DNA from: DATJNI01 sp035508275
GTDB taxonomy: Bacteria; Patescibacteriota; Saccharimonadia; Saccharimonadales; UBA4665
Length of the DNA: 57,136 bases
NCBI GenBank assembly: GCA_035508275.1
Contig: DATJNI010000008.1
Location: 1-57,136, forward strand
Reading direction: 5' to 3'
A program made the position numbers and the translations under genes. Under the pieces are notes generated by a model. The model saw only the letters and a list, made by a program, of their open reading frames with translations, did not search any database and was not told the origin of the DNA. Positions 16,114 through 23,454 of the stretch are shown one piece after another. Within the stretch, counting starts at the first letter, position 1. Every line of letters starts with the position of its first letter.

Positions 16114-17034
16114 ATGCTGAGGACTATTACTGGAGATAACGACCTAGCCATAAAACAGAAGCTGGAAGAAATTACCAAGGATTTCGTTGCTAAGTACGGT
16201 GATCTGGCTGTAGAAAAGTATGATGCCAGCAACGACGAAGTAGGAGCGGCAATTGAAAGCTTAACCTCACTGCCGTTTTTATCTGACAAAAAACTAGTAA
16301 TAATTAGGGATTTTTTAGCGGTTAAGGAATTTAGCGAAAAACTAGAAGCTAGCTTAAAAGATATCCCAGAACAAATAGATGTGGTTTTTGTGGAGCCCAA
16401 GCTGGATAAAAGACTTGGACTGTATAAGGTCCTTCAAAAAGAGACAGAGTTTATTAACTTAAGTGGCCTTGAACAAAAAAATCTACCTGGTTGGATCGTC
16501 CAAACAACCAAGGAGCGTGGTGGCACAATCTCTCTAAGCGATGCAACGTACCTCGTTGAAGCTGTTGGCTCGAACCAAATGATGCTAAGTAGTGAGATAG
16601 ATAAGCTAGTAATATATAAGCCTACCATTACCAGGGAGAGTATTGATCTTTTGGTTGAAAAATCCCCTCAGAGCAGCGTATTTGATCTAATTAATGCTGC
16701 GTTTGATGGACGAAGAGAAAAAGCACTTGTTCTTTATGAAGAGCAACGAGTAAAAAATGTGGAACCTCAGCAAATAATCTCTCTTATTAATTGGCAGCTT
16801 AATATTTTAGCACTGATAAAATTTTCAAAAGGCAAGACTAGTGACCAAATAGCTTCAGACTCAAAGCTCAATCCCTACCCGATAAGAAGAAGTAAATCGA
16901 TTGCAGATAATATGCCCGTTAGTAAATTAAGAGCGCTGGTTAGCGATCTGCTAAACATAGATATTCAGCTCAAGACCTCCAGAAGTGACCCAGACGAACT
17001 ACTAAAAAACTATATTCTTCTAATGTCTAGCTAA
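16114..17034 (+). CDS. holA: DNA polymerase III delta subunit
   Basis: Delta is the clamp-loader subunit that opens the beta sliding clamp. The protein (306 residues from this start) shows the HolA pattern: an N-terminal domain with a TGDNDLAIKQKLEEI opening, the acidic surface segment SLPFLSDKKLVIIRDF that in delta contacts the clamp, the second domain GTISLSDATYLVEAVGSNQMMLSSEI, and a helical collar domain. I start at ATG 16114, which has a GGAG 5 nt upstream; a GTG two codons earlier (16108) is possible. It lies 15 bases after mutM, so the two are probably co-transcribed. It converges on rpsT. Confidence 0.88.
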   Translation: MLRTITGDNDLAIKQKLEEITKDFVAKYGDLAVEKYDASNDEVGAAIESLTSLPFLSDKKLVIIRDFLAVKEFSEKLEASLKDIPEQIDVVFVEPKLDKRLGLYKVLQKETEFINLSGLEQKNLPGWIVQTTKERGGTISLSDATYLVEAVGSNQMMLSSEIDKLVIYKPTITRESIDLLVEKSPQSSVFDLINAAFDGRREKALVLYEEQRVKNVEPQQIISLINWQLNILALIKFSKGKTSDQIASDSKLNPYPIRRSKSIADNMPVSKLRALVSDLLNIDIQLKTSRSDPDELLKNYILLMSS

Positions 17035-17035
17035 G

Positions 17036-17341
17036 CTACTTCTTTTTAGAGGCGGTTTTCTTAGCAACGGGGGCTTTTTTAGTGGTTTTGGTAACTTTTA
17101 CCCCACTAGCTTTGGCATTCTTAGACGCCCTTCTTTTTAGCCTGGCTGCCTTATTTTTATGTATAACGCCTTTTTTCAGGGCTCTATCGATTTGTGAGTT
17201 GGCTTCAGAGTGGCTTTTAGCGGAAGGAGAAGATTTAAAGGTCTTTATAGCCGTCCTTAGACTACGTTTTGTCTTGGCATTACGAACTCTGGCTTTCGTA
17301 GAGACTTTAACGCGCTTTTTAGCTGACTTAATTATGGGCAT
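17036..17341 (-). CDS. rpsT: 30S ribosomal protein S20
   Basis: A very basic helical protein of 101 residues that binds 16S rRNA helices 9 and 44. The S20 pattern is clear: PIIKSAKKRVKVSTKAR followed by RNAKTKRSLRTAIK and the ALKKGVIHKNKAARLKRR block. A Lys/Thr/Ala-rich tail of about 20 residues extends beyond the usual end. An AAGG site lies 6 nt before the ATG. On the minus strand TATAGT (17383-17378) with a TTACAA 17 nt further upstream is a plausible promoter, giving a leader of about 30 nt. It ends 1 base from the convergent holA stop. Confidence 0.93.
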   Translation of the reverse strand: MPIIKSAKKRVKVSTKARVRNAKTKRSLRTAIKTFKSSPSAKSHSEANSQIDRALKKGVIHKNKAARLKRRASKNAKASGVKVTKTTKKAPVAKKTASKKK

Positions 17342-17471
17342 GAATTACCTTACAGGTTATGAAATATACAAAAGGGAACTATACCAGATTACACCAGGGG
17401 TTGTAAAGTATACACGCTTATGGTAGTCTTAACCTGAAGTATAGGAAAAATAAAAACTAACAAAATCTAAA

Positions 17472-19037
17472 ATGGATAGCGCTAAGCAACAGCTAATAGA
17501 TAAGCTTAAATCTTCCAATAATGTTTTAGTGACTGTTAGCCGTAATCCTTCGGTTGACCAGCTATCAGCACTACTTGGTTTAAGCCTAATTATGAATAAA
17601 CTCGGCAAGCACAGCGCTGCCGTATTTAGTGGTCAAATTCCATCAACACTCGGTTTTCTAAAGCCTGAGAACACTATCGAAAAGACCACAGATAGCTTGA
17701 GAGATTTCATTATTGCTCTAGATAAAAACAAAGCAGACAAGCTTAGGTATAAAGTAGAAGATAACATCGTCAGAATCTTCATTACGCCCTATAGAACAAA
17801 AATTGGGCAAGAAGATCTAGAATTCTCACAAGGTGACTTCAATGTAGACATCGTTGTAGCTCTTGGAGTGACCAACCAATCCGACCTGGACGAAGCTATC
17901 ACTGCCCACGGTAGAATCCTCCACGATGCTACGGTTGCTAGTATTAACACCTCTCAAGGAGCAGGAGACCTAGGTGCAATTAATTGGTCAGTGCCTACAG
18001 CCAGTAGCTTGTCAGAATTAGTTGCCGAGCTTTCCGACGCAATCGGGGGCAAATTATTCGATGAACAGATAGCAACAGCACTTCTAACCGGCATAGTTGC
18101 TGAAACGGATAGATTCAGTAACGAAAAAACTAGCTCACAAACCATGAATATTAGTGGTGAACTTATGTCTGCGGGAGCAAACCAGCAACTCATTGCCACG
18201 CAGCTCGAAGAAGCTCCGACTGACGGGGGTATTGCCGGCACTCAAGCGACCGAAACTAACGACGGTACTTTGGAAATAGAACATGATCCTAATGAAACTC
18301 CACCACCCAAACCCGAAGAACCAAAACCTGCAGAGCCAGAAGCGCCAAAAGAAGAGGAGCCGAAAGAAGAAAATGAAATAAAGATACCTGAAGATATTGC
18401 GAAATCTCTTGCCAGTATGGACGAAGACAAACCAGTATTACCTCCCAGTGAACCAGCAAGAGGGTTGAGTAAAGGGGCTAAATTAGTTACCGAGCCACCC
18501 ACTCTTGGAGGTACATTAACCGCCAATTCTCAGCCTGCCGAATATGACCCCGTAACTGATCCACTCAGTGTGCCGCAAAACGAAGACGCAGCACTACTAG
18601 ATCGTAAGAACAACGCACCGCCACCTCCTCCGCCTTCGCCTGCACCTACCCCACCGCAAACGGATGCGACTCTAGCTCCACCTCCCGAAGTAGCTCAAAC
18701 AGTGCAGCCAGCCTATACACCTCCACCAGCTTCTTGGCAGCCACCATCGGATAGTAATGGCCTAAACGCTGGCGCAATGCCGCAACTTAATATCGACGAG
18801 AACGGAACTCTCAGCGAATTAGAGGAAGCCGTTCACAGCCCACACTTAAATAACCCTGAAACTGGCAGTAACGAATCGGCAGCTAGGGAAGAGGTCAATA
18901 AAGCTATACAGGATTCGCCTACTCCCCAAATTACACCTGTGGGACCTGAACAACCAGCTTCACCTGATGCTACGAACGAAACTAATGGCCAAGCACCTCC
19001 ACCAGTTCCACCTCCCGTATATAAGCCACCCGCGTAA
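17472..19037 (+). CDS. Degenerate DHH-family phosphoesterase-like protein with a long proline-rich tail
   Basis: 521 residues in two parts. Residues 1-255 follow the DHH/NrnA layout: the first-motif region reads NPSVDQLSALLGL where active enzymes have DGDAIGSALAL. The third-motif region reads SINTSQGAGDLGAINW where DHH-x-x-N is expected, and GIVAETDRFSNEKTSSQTM matches the end of the domain. Nearly all metal-binding acids and histidines are lost, so hydrolysis is unlikely. Residues 260-521 are low-complexity, rich in Pro, Glu and Ala with runs such as PPPPPPSPAP, probably disordered. No signal peptide. Location is presumably cytoplasmic. Function unknown. Confidence 0.65.
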   Translation: MDSAKQQLIDKLKSSNNVLVTVSRNPSVDQLSALLGLSLIMNKLGKHSAAVFSGQIPSTLGFLKPENTIEKTTDSLRDFIIALDKNKADKLRYKVEDNIVRIFITPYRTKIGQEDLEFSQGDFNVDIVVALGVTNQSDLDEAITAHGRILHDATVASINTSQGAGDLGAINWSVPTASSLSELVAELSDAIGGKLFDEQIATALLTGIVAETDRFSNEKTSSQTMNISGELMSAGANQQLIATQLEEAPTDGGIAGTQATETNDGTLEIEHDPNETPPPKPEEPKPAEPEAPKEEEPKEENEIKIPEDIAKSLASMDEDKPVLPPSEPARGLSKGAKLVTEPPTLGGTLTANSQPAEYDPVTDPLSVPQNEDAALLDRKNNAPPPPPPSPAPTPPQTDATLAPPPEVAQTVQPAYTPPPASWQPPSDSNGLNAGAMPQLNIDENGTLSELEEAVHSPHLNNPETGSNESAAREEVNKAIQDSPTPQITPVGPEQPASPDATNETNGQAPPPVPPPVYKPPA

Positions 19038-19056
19038 GACTGCTACAATCTAGTCT

Positions 19057-19755
19057 ATGGAAGGTATTTTGCTGGTAGATAAGCCAGCCGATTGGACTAG
19101 TTTTGACGTTGTTAACTATGTACGCAGAATAGTTGCAGAGTCGACCGGCTCTAAGCCTAAGAGCGTTAAAGTAGGCCATTCTGGTACTCTCGATCCCTTT
19201 GCAACCGGGCTGCTTATACTTTTAGTCGGTAAAAACTATACAAAACGTGCCAATGAATACACTAAACTAGATAAAACTTACGAATTTAGCGCTTGCCTTG
19301 GTCAAACTAGTAGCACAGGAGATATTGAAGGGGATATAACTAAAAAAAGCGACCGAGTGCCTACGCTCAAGGAGGTTGAAGAAGTAACTAACTCCTTTAA
19401 GGGGGAGATTCTTCAAACTCCGCCTAAATATTCTGCAATTAAAGTTAACGGCAAACGCTCATACGAACTCGCTAGAGAGGGCAAGGAAGTTAAGCATAAG
19501 GCAAGAAGGGTACGAATTAACTCTATAGAGCTGCTCTCTTTCGACTACCCAGAGGTCAAAATACGAGCCGACGTGTCATCAGGAACGTATATAAGGAGCT
19601 TAGCAGAGGATATAGGGCAGAAACTTGGCACTGGTGCTTATACGAAAGAACTACGAAGAACCAGTGTAAATGGCTATAAAATTGCCGACGCTATAGGGGT
19701 AAAAGATCTCACTAAGACCAACATAAGGGATCGTATGCAAGTCGTTGACATATAG
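19057..19755 (+). CDS. truB: tRNA pseudouridine(55) synthase TruB
   Basis: Makes pseudouridine 55 in the T loop of tRNAs. The family signatures are intact: GILLVDKPADWTSFDVV at the N-terminus, the catalytic block KVGHSGTLDPFATGLL with the Asp nucleophile (about residue 44), TYEFSACLGQTSSTGD, and PPKYSAIKVNGKRSYELAR. At 232 residues it is shorter than Escherichia coli TruB and ends soon after the catalytic domain, lacking a full PUA-type C-terminal domain. TGC-TACAAT (19041-19049) ends 7 nt before the ATG with no ribosome-binding site. Confidence 0.94.
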   Translation: MEGILLVDKPADWTSFDVVNYVRRIVAESTGSKPKSVKVGHSGTLDPFATGLLILLVGKNYTKRANEYTKLDKTYEFSACLGQTSSTGDIEGDITKKSDRVPTLKEVEEVTNSFKGEILQTPPKYSAIKVNGKRSYELAREGKEVKHKARRVRINSIELLSFDYPEVKIRADVSSGTYIRSLAEDIGQKLGTGAYTKELRRTSVNGYKIADAIGVKDLTKTNIRDRMQVVDI

Positions 19756-19773
19756 TAGTAAATATGATAATAT
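19745..19773 (+). promoter_or_regulatory. Near-consensus promoter overlapping the truB stop
   Basis: TTGACA (19745-19750), a 17-nt spacer ending in TGA, and TAATAT (19768-19773). The -35 and -10 match the sigma-70 consensus almost perfectly, and the next ATG (19781) is 7 nt after the -10, so the start point falls at or next to the ATG. This is one of the cleanest leaderless promoters in the window. Confidence 0.8.
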
Positions 19774-19780
19774 TTACACA

Positions 19781-20023
19781 ATGAAGCACGAGAGAGGTTG
19801 GTCGCGCACCCCAGACGATGATATTATCGCTGGCTTAGAGAGTATGTTCTCTACGGAAGCTGCACAGGACGCAAACGACGGTACACCAAGCGCAGAAAGA
19901 CCCATAGACGCCAAGGATGTTAGGTCACCTTATTACACCGGATATGATCCTTACGTAGAGAGACACATGCTTGGGGACACCGACACCGATTTATCATGGC
20001 TTCCACCAGAATTTCGTTTTTGA
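19781..20023 (+). CDS. Small acidic protein of unknown function
   Basis: 80 residues, hydrophilic and acidic, without cysteines, membrane helices or a recognisable domain. The C-terminal part is rich in Asp, Tyr and Pro and ends in WLPPEFRF. The ATG at 19781 is chosen because a near-perfect promoter ends 7 nt before it; an in-frame ATG upstream at 19745 would place that promoter inside the coding region. It lies between truB and rpsO, each with its own promoter. Likely expressed because of the promoter quality. No function proposed. Confidence 0.55.
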   Translation: MKHERGWSRTPDDDIIAGLESMFSTEAAQDANDGTPSAERPIDAKDVRSPYYTGYDPYVERHMLGDTDTDLSWLPPEFRF

Positions 20024-20045
20024 GTAACTTACTTGGTAATCAACG

Positions 20046-20074
20046 TTGATAATTACAACCTCATCTGTTAAAAT
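20046..20074 (+). promoter_or_regulatory. rpsO promoter
   Basis: TTGATA (20046-20051), 17-nt spacer, extended TGT-TAAAAT (20066-20074). The hexamer ends 9 nt before the rpsO ATG, so the leader can only be a couple of nucleotides. No Shine-Dalgarno fits in the gap. Confidence 0.75.
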
Positions 20075-20083
20075 ACTTGAACA

Positions 20084-20350
20084 ATGATCACAACTGAGAA
20101 AAAGGCAGCTGCCATTAAGGCAGCACAGAAGCATGCTAAAGATACTGGTAGCGCTAGCGCTCAAGTCTCTGTGTTAAGTGAGAGAATCAAAGAGCTAACG
20201 GAGCACCTTAAAGTTAACAAACATGACTTTATGGCAAGACGAGGCCTACTACAGATGGTAGGTAGGAGACGACGCCTTCTTAAGTACATTGCTAAGCGAG
20301 ACTCTAACGAGTATCTAGAACTTATCCAGAAACTCGGCATCAGAAGATAG
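20084..20350 (+). CDS. rpsO: 30S ribosomal protein S15
   Basis: An 88-residue, four-helix protein that binds the 16S rRNA central domain. The family block HLKVNKHDFMARRGLLQMVGRRRRLLKYI near the C-terminus and the preceding GSASAQVSVLSERIKELTEHL are characteristic. It has a strong promoter but practically no 5' leader, so the mRNA-pseudoknot autoregulation known for Escherichia coli S15 cannot operate in the same form. It is followed 161 bases later by pnp, the conserved rpsO-pnp order. Confidence 0.96.
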   Translation: MITTEKKAAAIKAAQKHAKDTGSASAQVSVLSERIKELTEHLKVNKHDFMARRGLLQMVGRRRRLLKYIAKRDSNEYLELIQKLGIRR

Positions 20351-20511
20351 CTGTGCCCAGACTACTGATCTTTACCTAAAGATCACAAGCTTGTGCACAT
20401 TAAAGACAAGGACTTTTCCTCGTCAGAGAAACAGATATATAGGCTATTTAAGGCACGCACAAGTAACTGCCATATATTTGAACTCTGCCGGGGAAACCCG
20501 AAAGGAAATTT
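20351..20511 (+). other. rpsO-pnp intergenic leader with stem-loops
   Basis: Three inverted repeats are visible. GATCTTTA-CC-TAAAGATC (20367-20384) runs directly into CACAAGCTTGTG (20384-20395), and a short hairpin CGGG-GAAA-CCCG (20489-20500) has a GNRA tetraloop immediately before the AAAGGAAA ribosome-binding site of pnp. In other bacteria the rpsO-pnp spacer is an RNA processing and autocontrol site. Here the structures are seen, the role is inferred. Confidence 0.5.
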
Positions 20512-22653
20512 ATGTCCCAAACTATAAACCCTAATGGTCAGCAGATTCTGCGTGTTGAAACAGATTTTTGCGGCCAGAAACTATCACTAGAAGTTAACCG
20601 TGTTGGCTTTCGAAGCAACGGTAGCGTTATTGCGCGTTACGGCGACAGTGTCGTACTAGGTACTGCTATGGTTAGTGAAAAACGAGTCGAAGGCTTCGAT
20701 TACTTCCCTCTGAGTATCGATTACGAAGAGAAGTTCTATGCAGCCGGTAAAATTAGTGGCTCACGCTTCATTAAAAGAGAAGGTAGACCAAGCGACGAAG
20801 CAATATTAATTGGTAGGTTAATTGACCGACCCATTAGGCCACTCTGGCCAAAAGGCTACCGACACGAAGTACAAGGCGTGGCAACGGTTCTTAGTATGGA
20901 TCCTGGCTTTCGCCCGGATATGATTGCCATGATTGCAATGAGCGCTGCATTTTGTCTAACCGGAGCACCTTTTGATGGTCCTGTAGCAGGACTGCGAGTA
21001 GGTTATGACAAAGACCATAAACTAGCAGCTTTCCTAAACCCTGAACAATATAATGCTGGCGGTCTTGACCTGGTTGTTGCTGGAACTAAAGACGCCATTA
21101 TGATGGTTGAGGCTGGAGCTAAGGAAGTTAGCGAGGATGAAATCGTTAAGGCCCTGGAATTCGCCAAAGAAAAGATGCAGCCAGCAATTGATCTGCAGAA
21201 GCAATTAATTGACAAAGTTAAAGTTAGCAAACGAGAGTTTGTATTAGATTTGCCAGATGAAAAAATCCAAGAAGAGGTAGATAAATGGTTGGAAGGAAAA
21301 CTTGGTGAGGATCTCAGGAAACCTTATCCAGAACGAAATGTGCTTATTCAGACCCTTCGTGATGAAATGCACGAACAATTCAAGGATAAATTAGGCGAAG
21401 AAGAACATAAGGAACGAAAACAAGATTATGAGGACGCCTTTACGATTGCCGTACATAAAGAAGTTAGGCAGGGCATAACTAAAGACAAAGTTAGACCTGA
21501 TGGGCGTAAGTTCGATGAAGTAAGAACGCTGAGCAGCGAAGTTGGCTTCTTACCTCGAGCTCACGGATCCAGTCTATTTACTAGGGGCGTTACCCAGGCT
21601 ATGAACATAGTGACTCTAGCACCACTGAGCTACGCCCAAATGCTGGACACTATGGAAGTATCTGGCGACAAACGCTATATGCACCATTACAATGCACCTG
21701 GTTATACGGTTGGAGAAATAAAGCGGTTAGGTTCACCAGGAAGGCGAGAAATCGGCCACTCCTACCTAGCAGAGAAAGCCTTACTACCAGTAATACCCAC
21801 TGAGGATGTTTTCCCTTACACCATTAGGAGCGTGACCGAGATCATGAGTCAGAACGGCTCAACGTCTATGGCAGCCACTTGTAGTAGTTGCATGGCGCTG
21901 CTTGATGCCGGCGTTCCAATAACTGCACCAGTTAGCGGTATTGCCATGGGTCTAATAATGGATGACTCTAACCCTATAATTCTTACCGACATTGCTGACG
22001 CCGAAGACTTTGCTGGAGATATGGACTTTAAAGTTGCTGGTACCGAGAAAGGTATTACAGCTCTTCAGATGGATATGAAAGTTCATGGGCTAGACGTTTC
22101 AGTCTTAAAGGAAGCTCTTCTAAAAGGCAAAGAGGGCAGGCAAAAGATACTCGAGCACATGCTGAGCACAATAAAAGAACCAAAGGCAGAGATGAGTCCT
22201 TATGCTCCGAGAGTAGAAAGTATTAGTATTAACCCTGATAAAATCCGAGAGATTATTGGTAAGGGCGGTGAGACGATCCAGAAAATTACTGCTGAAACCG
22301 GTACCGACATAGATATTAAGGATGACGGCATGGTTATGATCGCCAGCCCAGATGCTAGTAGCATCAACGCGGCCAAGGAATGGATTGAAGGTATAGTTGC
22401 CGAGCCTGAAGTAGGCAAAATATATAAAGATGCCAAGGTAGTGAACGTTATGGACTTTGGTGCCTTTGTACAGATTCTACCCGGGAAAGACGGACTAGTT
22501 CATGTTAGCGAAATGAGCGATGAAAGAGTCAATAAGCCAAGTGATGTCGTTAAGGAAGGCGATAAAGTAACTGTGAAACTTGTCGCCATAGATGATCGTG
22601 GACGACTACAGCTAAGTATGAAGGCGGCCAAAAGGGACTTGGAGAAGAAGTAG
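20512..22653 (+). CDS. pnp: Polyribonucleotide nucleotidyltransferase (PNPase)
   Basis: Phosphorolytic 3'-5' exoribonuclease. Two RNase PH-like domains flank a helical linker (about 245-330). The first contains ARYGDSVVLGTAMVS and the FFSR-equivalent loop SRFIKREGRPSDEAIL. The second has RPDGRKFDEVRTLSSEVG and catalytic acids in TDIADAEDFAGDMDFKVAG. A KH domain (about 570-625, IREIIGKGGETIQKI) and an S1 domain (about 640-705, VMDFGAFVQILPGKDGLVH) follow. 713 residues, standard length. AAAGGAAA lies 5 nt upstream of the ATG. Confidence 0.97.
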   Translation: MSQTINPNGQQILRVETDFCGQKLSLEVNRVGFRSNGSVIARYGDSVVLGTAMVSEKRVEGFDYFPLSIDYEEKFYAAGKISGSRFIKREGRPSDEAILIGRLIDRPIRPLWPKGYRHEVQGVATVLSMDPGFRPDMIAMIAMSAAFCLTGAPFDGPVAGLRVGYDKDHKLAAFLNPEQYNAGGLDLVVAGTKDAIMMVEAGAKEVSEDEIVKALEFAKEKMQPAIDLQKQLIDKVKVSKREFVLDLPDEKIQEEVDKWLEGKLGEDLRKPYPERNVLIQTLRDEMHEQFKDKLGEEEHKERKQDYEDAFTIAVHKEVRQGITKDKVRPDGRKFDEVRTLSSEVGFLPRAHGSSLFTRGVTQAMNIVTLAPLSYAQMLDTMEVSGDKRYMHHYNAPGYTVGEIKRLGSPGRREIGHSYLAEKALLPVIPTEDVFPYTIRSVTEIMSQNGSTSMAATCSSCMALLDAGVPITAPVSGIAMGLIMDDSNPIILTDIADAEDFAGDMDFKVAGTEKGITALQMDMKVHGLDVSVLKEALLKGKEGRQKILEHMLSTIKEPKAEMSPYAPRVESISINPDKIREIIGKGGETIQKITAETGTDIDIKDDGMVMIASPDASSINAAKEWIEGIVAEPEVGKIYKDAKVVNVMDFGAFVQILPGKDGLVHVSEMSDERVNKPSDVVKEGDKVTVKLVAIDDRGRLQLSMKAAKRDLEKK

Positions 22654-22856
22654 TGCTAAGATCAATAAACAATTGGCACAAATCTACTAGGCTCGGAAGA
22701 GTAGTTTTCGCAGTTGTAGATCTTGCCATTGCTTACGGATTCTTTAGTCTGTCACTCAACAGTGGCAACCTAATTTGGTACATAGTAACCATAGTATTTC
22801 TTATCGGTTTCTTAGCAAATATATATAAGTTAATAGAAAGTTTTTTTCGTGGTTAG
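22653..22856 (+). CDS. Small two-helix membrane protein of unknown function
   Basis: 67 residues with a short basic N-terminus and two hydrophobic helices (about 17-35 and 40-60) joined by a tight SLNSGNL turn. The GTG start shares its G with the pnp stop codon and its own stop lies within the start of the UDG gene, so it is translationally coupled on both sides. This position makes it very likely to be a real gene despite the size. It has no recognisable family. Confidence 0.6.
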   Translation: MLRSINNWHKSTRLGRVVFAVVDLAIAYGFFSLSLNSGNLIWYIVTIVFLIGFLANIYKLIESFFRG

Positions 22857-23430
22857 CACTAAACAGAAGCAGCTAGACGAACTAGAAGACGCCATTAAAA
22901 AAGACGGCGTCTGCGAGGATTTAAGAGACCAAGCAACCAATTTGGTCTTCGGCGATGGTAATCCAAGCGCCGAAATCGTATTTATTGGCGAAGCACCTGG
23001 TAAGAATGAAGATCTGAAAGGCAAGCCATTTGTAGGTAGGGCAGGTGAGTTTCTAAATGAAATGCTAGCCATGATTAAACTCAAACGAAGTGATGTCTAC
23101 ATAACTAACATCGTTAAGTATCGACCACCGAACAACAGAGATCCGTATCCAGAGGAGAAGAGCGAATTTATGCCTTATCTAGAGAAACAGCTAGAGGTAA
23201 TTCAGCCTAAACTTGTGGTAACACTGGGCAGGCACAGTCTGAATTGCTTCTTGCCAGATCTTCAGATAAGCAAATGCCATGGTCAACCGAAAAGATATAA
23301 GGGGCGAGTGTATTTGCCATTGTTTCATCCAGCTGCCGCCCTATATAACGGTCAAATGCGCCAAACACTTATTGACGACTTTAACCTCATACCAATTATC
23401 TTAAAGAAAATTAATTTAAAAACTACATAA
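22849..23430 (+). CDS. Uracil-DNA glycosylase, family 4 type, lacking the iron-sulfur cysteines
   Basis: Removes uracil from DNA. The family 4 motifs are clear: VFGDGNPSAEIVFIGEAPGKNED, GKPFVGRAG, YITNIVKYRPPNNRDPYPEE, and the second catalytic motif LFHPAAALY. Canonical family 4 enzymes hold a 4Fe-4S cluster with four cysteines. By gap-free alignment to the Thermus enzyme from memory, these positions are Gly20, Glu23, Tyr91 and Phe107. One cysteine, Cys22, is off-register. The catalytic residues look intact. 193 residues. GTG start overlapping the previous gene by 8 bases. Confidence 0.9.
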   Translation: MVSTKQKQLDELEDAIKKDGVCEDLRDQATNLVFGDGNPSAEIVFIGEAPGKNEDLKGKPFVGRAGEFLNEMLAMIKLKRSDVYITNIVKYRPPNNRDPYPEEKSEFMPYLEKQLEVIQPKLVVTLGRHSLNCFLPDLQISKCHGQPKRYKGRVYLPLFHPAAALYNGQMRQTLIDDFNLIPIILKKINLKTT

Positions 23431-23454
23431 AGTTTAAGAAAAGGAGAACCATTT

